DNA from: Enoplolaimus lenunculus
Taxonomy: Eukaryota > Nematoda > Enoplea > Enoplida > Thoracostomopsidae
Assembly (NCBI GenBank): GCA_030248215.1
Contig: JASANG010000245.1
Span: 1 to 64,000 of the forward strand
Direction of reading: 5' to 3'
DNA length: 64,000 nucleotides
The translations under genes were made by a program, and so were the position numbers. Every line of letters starts with the position of its first letter. Positions within the stretch are counted from its first letter, which is position 1. Below the pieces are notes generated by a model. That model saw nothing but the letters and a program-made list of their open reading frames with translations, had not been told where the DNA came from and made no database searches. Shown here piece by piece: positions 45,406 through 57,100 of this stretch.

Positions 45406-46570
45406 AAACACTGGCTATCCGATGCTACTCATGCATGTCAAGCTTACCTTTTGATACGCGGCTGGAAGCCAAAAGACTTGCCAAAGAAATGCTTGGACGT
45501 AACTACAATTTGCCTGAAATTTCCGACTACTGTCGCACGCCGCAGAGTTATGAGTTCAAAAGTGTTATGAAAGTTGAATGTCCGCACAGTTGTGTCAAAC
45601 TGCGGATCAGTGTTCAAGGTAAAAAGTGTCAAATGTTTATCAAACCTGGCATTTTTAAACGCAGTTATGAGCGTCAAGTTACAGCTGCCTGGTTGAATAT
45701 TGGGTCGGTCAGATCTTGTAATTCTATCTGTTTCTGTGAGTTGCAGCTATTCTGGTGCCGTCAGGATGGGATAGTTCTTCTGTGGGACTGCAATAGAGTA
45801 AGCTTAAGCTTTAGACAATTTTTTTGCTTGGCTTAGGCTTTAGGCTTAGGCTAAGATTATGCTCATTCTTACCTTAGGTTTATTGTTATAAATATGCTTA
45901 TAATACTGTTCCGCCCCGGTTCTTTACATTGGCCGATGCATGGTTCCGCTTGCGGTCTGAAACCAAAAAAAACAGCTTCGATGTATTGTACAACTATATT
46001 TATATCTATATTATTAAAGCTGTAACGCCCCACATACATAATTTGCGCAAGTTTCAAGCATACTTTGTATACAGTTATTACATAGCACATAGCCGACATT
46101 GTTCAGAAAATTTGCATGCAGATTTTTGTGCATTCACAGCCACTTGTGTACAATTCGCAAAGTTTGACAACTAGTTATACAGCAAAGCTTGAACCAGGGT
46201 TGTTTTTTGCCACAAAAAATTATGACCAAAACAGGATAATCTTGGCTTTGCCAACTTCCGAGTGCGATGTTGCATACATAAAAGTTGCACAATGTTTTCG
46301 TTCAAACGATATTAAAAGCCGCAAAACTGGTGCTCTGGCATGTGTAATAGTATTTTTTCAGATCTGGTCTTCATTATTCGCGGATGCAACAGTACAGTTT
46401 TCAGACCAGGCGTTCACGTATCACCGGAACCGTGCAATTCTTACTCGAAAGTCTCAATATGCAACTGCAATACTGAATTTTGCAACACAGCGACGCCGCA
46501 ATTTTATTATGTTTCGAACCATTTTTTGTTATGTTTCACGGTGGTTAGCATTTTATTTCTTCTATTTTAA
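45406..46570 (+). CDS. Ly6/uPAR-family GPI-anchored protein (two exons, 5' end missing)
   Basis: Exons 45406-45618 and 46362-46570 join at a phase-1 intron (AG|GTAAAA donor, TTTTTTCAG acceptor). The 140-residue product starts at LAIRCYSC and carries exactly ten cysteines in Ly6 order: CYSC, DYC, VEC, HSC, GC, PC, ICNC, FCN. The diagnostic final Cys-Asn (EFCN) is present. The end FLLCFTVVSILFLLF is a GPI-attachment type hydrophobic tail. Such three-finger proteins sit on the outer membrane and modulate receptors or channels, as quiver/sleepless does. The signal peptide exon is upstream and not found. The intron hosts a TTAGGC-bearing MITE. The long inter-cysteine insert (SSLPFDTRLEAKRLAKEMLG) is unusual. 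Confidence 0.85.
45750..45938. mobile_element. TTAGGC-bearing MITE in the Ly6 intron
   Basis: The right end CCGCCCCGGTTCTTTACATTGG is clear and the left end (CTTCTGTGGGACTGCAATAG) is eroded. The core is GGCTTAGGCTTTAGGCTTAGG. Confidence 0.65.
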
Positions 46571-47585
46571 CGTATTAAATTTGGCCGTGATAACCGTTAA
46601 CAATTAGCCCAAATACGTATATATACTCGCTTGATGACCAATTATTAAAACTTGAGATTTTGGCACAAGCACGACTAAAACATTCATCGGCGGTCGACAA
46701 CCTTTGCAGAGATTGTCGAAGCAAGCGATGGATCAACAATCCCTGCACAATGAGTGCTCGATCTGACTGCTTTATCCCCACTGAATATCCGCTACGAATT
46801 GAGTAGCCACAGGCCAACAAAGTATTGCCTAATTTTGGGTAACCCAATCCTTGCAACTTATCCAGAATTGACCGTCTTTTATCACTTTACCGAGAAATAC
46901 GAAAACCGCTCAGAACGCCTTTTGTGACTGGAAGAAATTGGTGTAAGAATAGCAACACAGGCATATAACACCATCTGAATCCACTGGAATAATATTTGCT
47001 CCGATTACCTGTGACCTTCCGATCATAATTACCTCTGCACGAAGCTGACTAGTGACTAGCTGAAGCTTATTTCGATATTCTGAGGCGGACCTGATGCGCG
47101 TAGATATAAAGTTGCGACTTACACGCCTCGGGTGAAGCAATATCTACCCGCGGGCTCTGTAGGCAGTCGGGTAATGCTTTTATCACCGCAAAAGGGTTGA
47201 AATCTGATCCACGTTTTACGCTCCACAGAGTTTATCGTAATTCGATCGAAACTCGCAGTAAACTGTTACAAAACTGCACATAACAAGCAACAATAATAAA
47301 TAAATAAATAAATTAATTAATTAAATAACTAATTCATAAACAAATAAATAAAGAAACAAATAAATAAATAAATAATTAAATAATAATAATAATAAAAAAT
47401 AGTAAAAATAATAGTAATAATATTAATAATAATTAATAACATTTGAAATGTTCGAACCTTTTAATCCACAACCATGCTCCGAAAGAAAACTTACAATTCC
47501 TGAACAAAATAACATTTATACGAAGCAACAGCAACAATTATAAACAATATTAATATTATATTGAAATATTCAGGTTCGTCCTATT
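46571..47585. other. No confirmed gene; A/T simple sequence
   Basis: Two minus-strand frames (46575-46856 and 46910-47140) have fairly balanced composition and could be exons, but I recognise no domain and found no convincing splice pair. 47290-47440 is (AAAT)n/(AAT)n simple sequence. Confidence 0.4.
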
Positions 47586-48265
47586 TCACAACCTGGCTAC
47601 AAAAGTAAAATTATCAACTGTTAGCGTTCCGGTAAACGCATTGCCATCATCTTGGTTGCACGAAGCTTTCGTTTGATTCGCTGCCATCCATTCGGATGCC
47701 GATATTAGCCGCTGCGATGGAAAAGGTTGTTGCTGGCCCATCTGCGCACCAATATTTGACCATCCTGCATGTTGTGGACGCAGTCCCGGCATTCCAGACA
47801 CGGGTTTCAGGGTAGATGCACGGCGTCGTGGCTGGGTATAGTAGAAATTAGCTGGCCATTTATTGCTTCGTGTTGAAATTCGGTTTCTGGTTGGCGGTTC
47901 CATTGTACGAGATGATAAACGTTGAATGTTACGCTTTGAGTTGGTTTTTTGAACTCCAGTTGAATTCAAGTTGTGACCGTTGGAATGATTTGCTCGACGT
48001 AAGGTGACACTTTTGAACACAGGAACATCGTCTGTTGGAGGCTCTAACTTGTTCACTCCAAGGTGGGATACCGGTTTAGGACGACAATTTTCAGGGATTA
48101 ATCGAGTGTTTGGCAACTCAGGATGCTGCGAGCCGGCGACAGCAATGGCACACGGCGGTTCAATAACCGCAAACCGGCCTTCGTTTGATGAATAAATATT
48201 GTAGAATGAAATCGAACGCGCTTGAGCCATTTTCCACACGTTATCATCCGGTTGAAGATTTGAAA
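47586..48265 (-). CDS. Possible extra C-tail exon of the adhesion GPCR gene
   Basis: Open for about 225 codons from the acceptor ATATTTAG (48266/48267) to a TAA. The product is low-complexity, Ser/Asn/Arg/Pro-rich (for example RNRISTRSNKWPANFY, QMGQQQPFPSQRL), like a cytoplasmic tail. It enters with two bases. The exon at 51195-51959 has a phase-1 donor candidate (GAAG|GTTTGT) eleven codons before its stop, so splicing here would extend the receptor tail in frame. It could also be a separate small gene starting at MAQARSISFYNIY. Confidence 0.45.
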
Positions 48266-48296
48266 CTAAATATCAGGACCGGTTTCAAAGAGTACC

Positions 48297-48499
48297 TACA
48301 CTGTTAAAAATGGGGAGTCAAATTGACTCTCTCGGAAACAGGCTTTGCCTGACTACACAAACTGAGCCAAATTTGACTCCGCCAGAGTCAAATTCGATTC
48401 ACTGTTGACTCTGGCGGAGTCAAATTTGACTCAGTTTGTGTAATCAGGAAAAGCCTGTTTCCGAGACAGTCAATTTGACTCCCCATTTTTTACAGTGTA
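48297..48499. mobile_element. Hairpin MITE (CACTGTTAAAAATGG variant)
   Basis: TACACTGTTAAAAATGGGGAG...CCCCATTTTTTACAGTGTA, almost perfectly palindromic over about 200 bp. It begins about 30 bp outside the acceptor of the exon at 47586-48265. Confidence 0.82.
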
Positions 48500-48540
48500 G
48501 CTTGGGGACCCGTACAAAAGCCAAACAGTATGCCCTTTAG

Positions 48541-48967
48541 CAGGGTGCAACCGGAATTATAAATTATCGGAACCGGAGAGTTATAAAATACCGTAACCGG
48601 AACCGGAACATTAAAAAATACCGGGACCGGAACCGGAAAATAAAAAATATTTGTTACCGAAAAATTCATTTTAAGCGCTATTTTATCGGTTTTAATGCTG
48701 TAAACACACCATTTAGAATGTCAAATCCAGAAAAAATGCAGTAGGTGGAAACAATTGAAAATTTTGGCAATACCTACACGCTCGGACAATTTTAGATAAA
48801 TAAGTTGGAATAATATGCCAATTTTTCTTAAATTTTCGAATGAGAAAAATTTTTCAATACCGAAAATACCGTAAAATTCCGGTAAAAAATACCGGATTTC
48901 TTACCGGAACCGGATAGTGAAAAATACCGGATTTCCCTACCGGAACCGGAAATCCGGTTCCACCCTG
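48541..48967. mobile_element. Inverted-repeat element with AGGGTGCAACCGG ends
   Basis: CAGGGTGCAACCGGAATTA at the left and TCCGGTTCCACCCTG at the right, with many CCGGAACCGGAAA units internally. A shorter relative is at 32378-32594. Confidence 0.78.
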
Positions 48968-49048
48968 CCCTTTAGATTAACAAGTAAGTTTCGTTTTGTA
49001 CTTTATTCAGTAGTATTGGCCGCATCAAGAGTGGATAATCACTACAGT

Positions 49049-49323
49049 ACAAGAGTGTGCAACTGGGTACATTCTATGTAGAAAAGAATGTACCCGGAAA
49101 GCGTTGCATTTTTGACCCCCCACTCTTCATCTAGAGGGGGTTCAACCGGTGCGAACCATGACACTTTATGTATACGGTGTCAAACATGCTCTTCTTATAG
49201 TTGAATTTATGGATATTCATGTGATAGCGCCCCCCCTCAGAACAAGGGGGAGTCGGCCAAAAACGCAACACCCGGTGGTACATTTGTTACCCTACGGGAC
49301 CCCAAAGAGTTGCACACTCTTGT
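49049..49323. mobile_element. Inverted-repeat element with ACAAGAGTGTGCAACT ends
   Basis: The termini ACAAGAGTGTGCAACT and AGTTGCACACTCTTGT are inverted. The interior includes AACCGGTGCGAACCATGACAC and a single GTCGGCCAAAAACGCAACAC / CCGGTGGTACATTT block. The same element at 63065 has that block expanded into a tandem array. Confidence 0.82.
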
Positions 49324-50635
49324 CATTATCCATTCTTGGCGGCATCAATTGAAATAATTTCGCGAACGAAGCGAGTCAGGGGCAAGACGCATGTGTTTGC
49401 ATTCAAACCCCTCAAAGAACGTTATTTTTTGATACAGCCGACTTTTTAAAGTTGAGTTTAACTAACAAAGCCAAAAACTTTTTAGGCCACCCCTCAAACC
49501 AGGGGAAAGTTGATAATGTAAGCACGACTCTTCACAGGACAAATTGTATGTGCATACCAATGCAATAGTACGATTTTCTTTGCACTTGTTTACTGTCCCC
49601 TACACATGATTCCTAGATTGATAAAACACGATGAGGCTTAGGCTTAGGCTTAGGTTCAGGAATAGCCTTGACCTCAGTCTGAGCCTCGGCCCAAGCCTAA
49701 AGCTAAGCTTAGAAAAATAATAAACAATAGTGCAGGCGGCATTCACATTCTGTCAAGTTAACACTAGTGTGGAAGGAGACTACTTCTGCACTACAATTTG
49801 TATTTAGCCGTATTCTGGGACTAAAACCCGTATTTTCATATATGTGTAGCACGTATCACTAGTTGGCGATATGTCTTGTAACTTTCGAACCAGTGAATAC
49901 TGACGCATCAAAAATAAGCACGTGTTTTGCATATGATTTGGTCTACTTTTGTGCCAATTGTGAGTTCAACAACTGCAACCCTTAGTGAGTTTGCAAATTT
50001 ATTACTAACTGATGATAGTTGCTATATATATTTCAAAATATGTGCTCAAAATGTTAAGTTTAACCGTTGATTTGAATTTATTTTCAGTGGTAACAGTTTA
50101 AACAGTTGCTTAGGGTTTGGTACTATTTCAAAACATATCTCTGATCGATTAGACATAAATTTGACCACAGGCCGTTCCCATAATCTCAGTAATACAACAG
50201 TGAGTAACTGGTGATTGCAAGAGTGTATAATTACCAAATAGAATGCAACTCTTACGAAAAGTAAGCTGGTGCTATTTGTTCTATCACGTGGTCGCAATAT
50301 GATGGTACCTGATATGGGAGGGAATATAAAGGCTGTTTTTGCGCACTAAATTTGTAACATAAGCACTGTGATATGCAGTCTACAATACGGAGTGCGTTCT
50401 CTAATTGATTTGACGTTGAAAATGAACCTCGATACCCGTCAGTTGGACGAAGGGTATGACGGAAAAAGCCCCCCCACGTGGGACGGTACACAGATGAACC
50501 GCCACAAATACGCCTACTTAATGACATCTTGGTGATAAATATTGCAAGTTTTGGCCCATGTAAACATCAGTGGCGGAACTATTAAAGAATTGAATGACCC
50601 TGAGTTTCTGCATTCATATAGTTTTTAATGATTTA
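49324..50635. other. No exon recognised
   Basis: Contains a short (GGCTTA)n tract at 49633-49655 and minus-strand frames (50046-50527) without recognisable domains. Confidence 0.45.
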
Positions 50636-50912
50636 AGCCCTATTCACACGTGCAAGTCATTACTGTGAGAACTAGCAGCTGCACTTGCACTTACACAGTT
50701 TTGTCCAAAATCCCGTTCGAAAAACTTGCCGCTGCAAATAATTCAATAAAAATCATAGTTAGAAATTTTAGTTCACATGTGTGAATAACAATGCAAGTTT
50801 TCTGTATTAATTGCAGCCGATTTCTCATTGTCTGAAGAAAAAATACAAGTTCTGCGTGCAATTCGCAGCTGCAAGTTCTCGCAGAAAAATTTTGAACGTG
50901 TGAATAGGGCTG
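50636..50912. mobile_element. Inverted-repeat element with AGCCCTATTCACACGTGCAAG ends
   Basis: CCCTATTCACACGTGCAAG at the left and TGAACGTGTGAATAGGGCT at the right. The interior repeats CAGCTGCAAGTTCTCGC in both orientations. Copies are at 60993-61284 and about 62020-62272, with a fragment at 15442-15503. Confidence 0.75.
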
Positions 50913-51194
50913 TAGTATCGAAGTAGTAAAACGTCACATAGCACAGTAAGTTCTGCACTAAAATTGAACATGAAACCAGAAGCATTTTAAAGTATGTCAC
51001 AGGAAACGTAGAACCGCAAACCCAACTGTGGGTGGTGTTTATTTCCAGCTGAGTCGGCAAGAAGTGTCATAGTGTCCTGGCAGGCGGATCTCAAATATAC
51101 CACACTCACTATATTTAATGTTCCATAACCTTAGAATTAACTGGAAATAGATGCTACATTCATTTGAGTATATATTTGGGACCCTTATTTCAAC

Positions 51195-54100
51195 TTATAA
51201 GCTACGGTTCAACAAACCTTCGTTTTTTTGAACTGGTTTGAATTTTTTTCTTGAATATCTCGACAGCGTTGGATACTCAGCATTCGCCCATTGCCCGTCA
51301 TCAGTTCCAGCCGCCGTAGTAGTTGATGACCGCTGTGAAGACGTTTCCATTCGTGCAGTAGTGTTCGCACTTACCGCAGGCGTAATCCGCGTTGTGCCAA
51401 ACTTCCAATTTCCATCGTCCAAAAACGATGCGTTTTGATTCTCGACGTGACTGGTGCGTTTGTCTCGCGATCGTCGCCGGTGTCGTTGGCTTTCAACGCG
51501 TCGGTTTGATTTTTTAAATTTGTTTTGACTTTGTACTAAATAAATTTTTTTCAGGTCTGGCTTATTGTACGATGACGTCATTGGTCTACTGTGGTTGTTT
51601 GCGTGCTCGATTACAACTTGATGATGCTTGACGCTAGAATTGCTGTTATCAGTTGATTGTTGATTCGACGAAGACGTTTGTTGAGTCCATAGGTTTTTCA
51701 GTGATTTATTTATCGCGTGAAATGATGATTTATGAAATCGTGGTATCCAGTTGCCATGAATTGGCATATTTAGCGTTCCATGGCTTGTTTTAGGGCCAAG
51801 ATGGACGTTTCGCGGTAACGCGGTACTGTGTACCGCTTGGGAACATGGCTGATGATGACGCAGTGCAGCCGCAGCCGCCTGTGCATAGATACAGCAAGCG
51901 TGAGGCGTCGGATGGGTAACGGCCAGTCCGTACGGTATTGCAGGATTATTTTCGCAATGCTATAAATCGGTGCTAATCGTATTATCAATCATGGAAGCGT
52001 CAGAATGTAAAGAAACCGGTAAATAATCCACAGAAGTTGTATATTTTGCGAATTTTTACTTTATAAACCTTCCTATATAAATAATTACCTTATAACTGCA
52101 GCCAACTGAATATATCAAGCGTACTGTGAAAACTGGTGAATCAAATTGACTCTCGTCGAAATAGGCTCTACGGGACTACACAAACTGAGTCAAAGTCGAC
52201 TCCGCCAGTATCAAATTCCCGCCCTAACCGGTTAAAACAAAACCCGCCGAACTTTTAAAATACGTCTGGTTTCTCGCTCGCTTCGCTCTCGAGTTTGGGG
52301 CTTCCCACCTTAGAGTTTGGGGGGAGCCCCCACCGCTGCCTGCTCCGGCACTGGTTACGATATATAAACATCTAAAGAATACAAACAAAGGCAAGTTGTA
52401 CCTGTTGCTGACGTTGATTTGACTCAAACGATGACACGTTGACAGTATTGTACGGGGCGTACGGCAAACAGACCGGACAATGTTTACGTATCAGTCGAAC
52501 ACATGAAATTTGCATTTTATCGTTCATCAGAACGTGGAATATGAAAATAAACATACCCTGAAATAGAAAAAAAAATCACGGTAAAGCCTTTGTTGCGGTC
52601 CCAGCCGGAACTGTGTTTGGCCTTTCCTTTCTACAACGTTTTCGCCAAATTTTGTACGACCTCTAAAATTCTCGCATGCCATCCGACTCAAAACAAAATT
52701 TTTTTGTGGGACACAACGAGTTAAGTTGGCTCATACGAATATGCAAGTTTGCCAGTTTAAAAATTACAATTTGGTCAATTTTGACCAGGTATGCTATTCG
52801 CTGTCAAAAGCAATAACGGAATATGATATTTTGCTCATGGCACGTGTAGAGTAAAAACGCAATACGTTTTGATTAGCTTTGAAGCCAGTTTTTTTGGCTA
52901 ATGCAGAGCGTTTAGGTTATTGATAATTGGCAACCAAAATTAAACCTTTTCGTTTCGCCCCTGTTTTTAATCTCGAAGATGTGAAAACTGAAATGAGCTG
53001 GTAAAGTAGACCAGCAAATAACCGTCAAAACCAAGTCTGTGAAATGTAAACAGCTAATAAAATAGCTCAGGATCAGGACTGATACTGATTAAAGGTCAGC
53101 TTGGTAGTCGCAGAATTTCAGTTGCTATCGCTCTACTTGAAGGGTAAGCGAAAACGAATCTGTACATAAACAAACCTTTAACTCTAAAATTCATTTCAAT
53201 TTACACTGCAAAAAATGGTGAGTCAAATTGACTCTCTCCGAAATAGACTTTTCCTGACTACACAATCTGAGTCAAAATTTGACACCCGCCTGAGACAAAT
53301 TAGACTCATTTTCACTCTAGCGGAGTCCAATTTTGACTACGTTTGTGTAGTCAGGAAAAGCCTATTTCGGAGAGAGTCAATTTGACTCATCATTTTTTGC
53401 AGTGTACAGTTGAAAAACGTACTTGTAGTGCGTTAAGTATCGTGAAAATGTACGCCACGGCGACTGCAGCCGGTTTGATAAGCAGTACAAATCCGAAAGC
53501 CCACGTAATACCCAATAGACATAACAAAATTGATGAACCTTTTAGCCATCCTCTAGAATATAATTTGTTAAAAGGTGTAAATTCAAGCTTACGTTAAAAG
53601 TACGCATAATATTTAGCAATTAGCATGATTAATCTGAGCACTGTATCAGTCTTTACAAACGGATGCCAATGTATGGAACAGGGTCGTAATAGTAGTATAA
53701 GCGAGTTCTGGAGAATTCTTTACAAACGGTGGCCAATGTGTAGAACAGGGCCGTAACAGTAGTATAAGCGAGTTCTGGAGAATTCTTTACAAACGGCGGT
53801 AATGTATAGCACACGGTTGTAACAGTAGCATAAGCGAAATCCTAAGCCCAACCCTAAGCCTAAACAAAAACATAGCCAAAAAGCTCAAAATTTTCTCTAT
53901 TGCAATTCCGCGAAAAAACGGCCTGCACCTGATCTTTACATGGGCGCAAACGGCTAACAGTGCCACCAAGCTTAGCGTTGAAATAGCGAACAGAAATTGA
54001 ACACGTCGATTTTAAATTATTTGGGACATATTGGTTGGGTTTCTGAAATCTTACTTAAGTATTTACTTATAAATTTTCGACCAAAACCAAATAAAAGCCA

Positions 54101-57100
54101 AATGTCAGCCATTGTCATAACAAGAAACTAATAGCTTTGCTTTATATTGAAGAGGGACTAATAGTCTACAGTTTCCATTTGACCAAAGTTAGTATGCCTG
54201 AATGGTAAGTTTGTAATCTATCAAATTTACTCAACGACTTCAGTATTTACTTTACTTAGTACGCTCTTAGAAACGACAAAATGGCTAAGTAATTACTTAA
54301 CGCGTACTTAAGTACGGTTTTGGAAATCCAGCCATTATTGTATAATATTAACCATTGCAAAAAATTAAAAATCGTAATCATCAATTCGCCAGTATATATA
54401 TGTCGTAGTCCAAGGCGTAAATCAAACCAGGCGTTCAATTTGTTTCAACCAAAAACACTTACTTGACTCGAACGCGTTTTGTTTTTTCATGCGGTATATC
54501 TCTTGACATTACAATATTGTACGCAAGTAACAAAATGACCACATTGACCTGAAAATATGCAAAAAAGATTAGCTTTCCAAGATTAATGACTTTTGCTGTT
54601 TAAATACGTGAATATTTATAGGCAAACAGTATGCATTTTTATGTCATTTATACTTTAAGCATTTTAAACGATGGTTGCGTTTCTGAAACTCTACTTAATT
54701 ACGACTTCATAATTAAAAAACGTACTTAAGTTAACTAAACACTAAAGCCACGGCCAAATTTCATGTGTTACAGACAAGCCTAAGCCTAAGCCTAAGCCTA
54801 AGCCTTAGCCTAAGCCTAAGCCTAAGCCTAATCAGTTTGTGTTTTAACCATGGTGTAACTGAGATTGTAGACTGATCGAGCGTCTATAAACCACAATTGA
54901 GGCTTCCTGGCTGCGACACAGGTTCAATCTTGGCATTTATTTGTTTTTGTTCAGAAAGCTAAGCATTTACTTAAGTCGGAAACTTATAAGCAATTACTTA
55001 AGATAACTTAAGTAAATACTTAACGAAGATTTCGGAAACCCAGCTAATGGCTGATAAAAATTGCAGTAAAAACCATCTAACTGCCCCTTTGCGCTATTGC
55101 CGGATTCACAAAGTTTTCATGGCAATGAATTTATCGTAGCTTGCAAAAGCCGTACAAGAAAACGAAATTAAAGACCTTTCTGAAGGGTTGAAGCGAAGAC
55201 TGATTGGTCATCCAACGACAGACAAATTTATTTCGGCTAAAGACTAAATACAATCTACGGCAACCTCAAAAATAGAAACAGCTACGTTTAAGTAATAAAA
55301 ATGGCTTTCTCAAAACCGGAACCATGGCTATGCCAGTCTTATATATGGTCATCCACTTAAGTGAGTAACCTTTTTGTAATAAAAATTTCACTCGGCTCTT
55401 CAGGTTTTCAACCGAAATATAATTTTGCCACAATCGGAATAGAATTTTTTCTCATACGAACCGGAATCGAAACTGGAGTTTTTAGTTTTCAATGTTGTAT
55501 GGTTTTTATTTTTAGGGCTAAAAAGCTTACAATAACAAACAATTTTTTAAATTATAGTTGAATTTGCAAGCCATTTTCGTTGTTTTTATGGCGTTTAAGA
55601 AAGGTAAAATGTTATAAGTTTAACCGTGAAATATTAATTTTGATGACAAAACACACGTAACCGAAAATGTCGGAATACCGGCATCGAAATCGCATTTCGT
55701 CGAAATCGGAATCGGAGCCCAAGTCTTGTCGGCATTTCAACGAGAAACCGGAATTTTTCCGTGGGACTAGAAAAGCTTAGACTTGGGAATATGCTCATTC
55801 TTACGCTTAGGCTTTCGGCTTAGGATTAGGCTTAAGCTTAGAAATATGCTTATATTACTGGTCCGTCCCTGTTCTTTACATTGGTCATTTTTAAAAATAT
55901 TTACGTATCAAAGGTTCCTGTCGTTGAGCCCCCCTGCCCCCCTACAATATGATGACGGCGCAATGACCACAAACAGCAGATGTTCCACGACTTACAATTA
56001 TTACTATAGCAATTGGAATAATGAAACTCCAAATAGTGTATGACCTTGGCCTGATCCAGCAACTGCAAAATATGAACAGCAAATAACGCATAAAGCGACA
56101 ATCGTACTATATACACGAGGCAAAGTAGAAATCAAAAGTTAGTGAATGCACAAACATCTTCGTGCAGATTGTCTTTTTATAGAACAATCACGTTTATGTT
56201 TTAAGAATTCATTGTAAGCAAAGTAATGCTGTAAAGTTGCGCAAAATACGTGTGTGGGACGTTCCAGCTTTAATATATAAATGAAGTTTCAGAATCGTCT
56301 TTTGTTTTATAAGATTTCGCTTGGACAATTTTAATTTAACTTAATACTGGATGATGTCACTCTGTAATATTTTATAATACTTGCTGCCCAAAATACAGTC
56401 ACATTTTGTTTCGAAAAGTATTTCTAACTGGCATGGGTAACCGGATATTCATTTCATGTAATCATCAATGTCCGTTTCCGTTATAGAAATATCAGTTGTA
56501 AATATCGTATAAGTCACTCAGTTTTATTAGCAATATGCTGCAATAGTGAAAGAACGATGGTATTGATCCAAAATCTTAAAAATTTTGATTGCGTTCGCTG
56601 TTTTGGAAAAAAGAGTTCTTCAAATCTTTGCCCCATGTTACTTTTAGGGCCGTCCCGGTTTCTGTTGTGTCTTTAAATGAGTAGGCTTACATTCTAGACT
56701 ACATTTTTTGCTTCGGTTTAGGCTTAGGCGTAGGAATACGCTTTTACAACGCTTAGGCATAGGTTTAGGCTTAGAAATACGCTTAATCTACTGTTATTTT
56801 CCTAAAAGTAACATTGGCCAAAACTTTTATACATTTAATATTCTCATATTCTATTTCCGCTTCCGTTATTTTCATTACTATCCGTCTATGTTTTCGGTAT
56901 TATCTGGTCACACCCAGCTTAAACTATCAACGAACACTACCCATATAGTAGAAATAAAATGCTAGCAGCTTACTAGTCACTGGTGCCGTAGTCTTCAAGT
57001 CGCGTAGACATCATGATGCATACCAAAATTAACGGAAATCCTGACGTATAAACGATTACACTTCATTAGAATACATGTTAGGGTTGCGCTATGCTTTTGT

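Noticed and set aside
46575-47140. Possible exons of another minus-strand gene
   Set aside because: Composition is plausible but I found no domain, no convincing splice pair and no continuity with neighbours.
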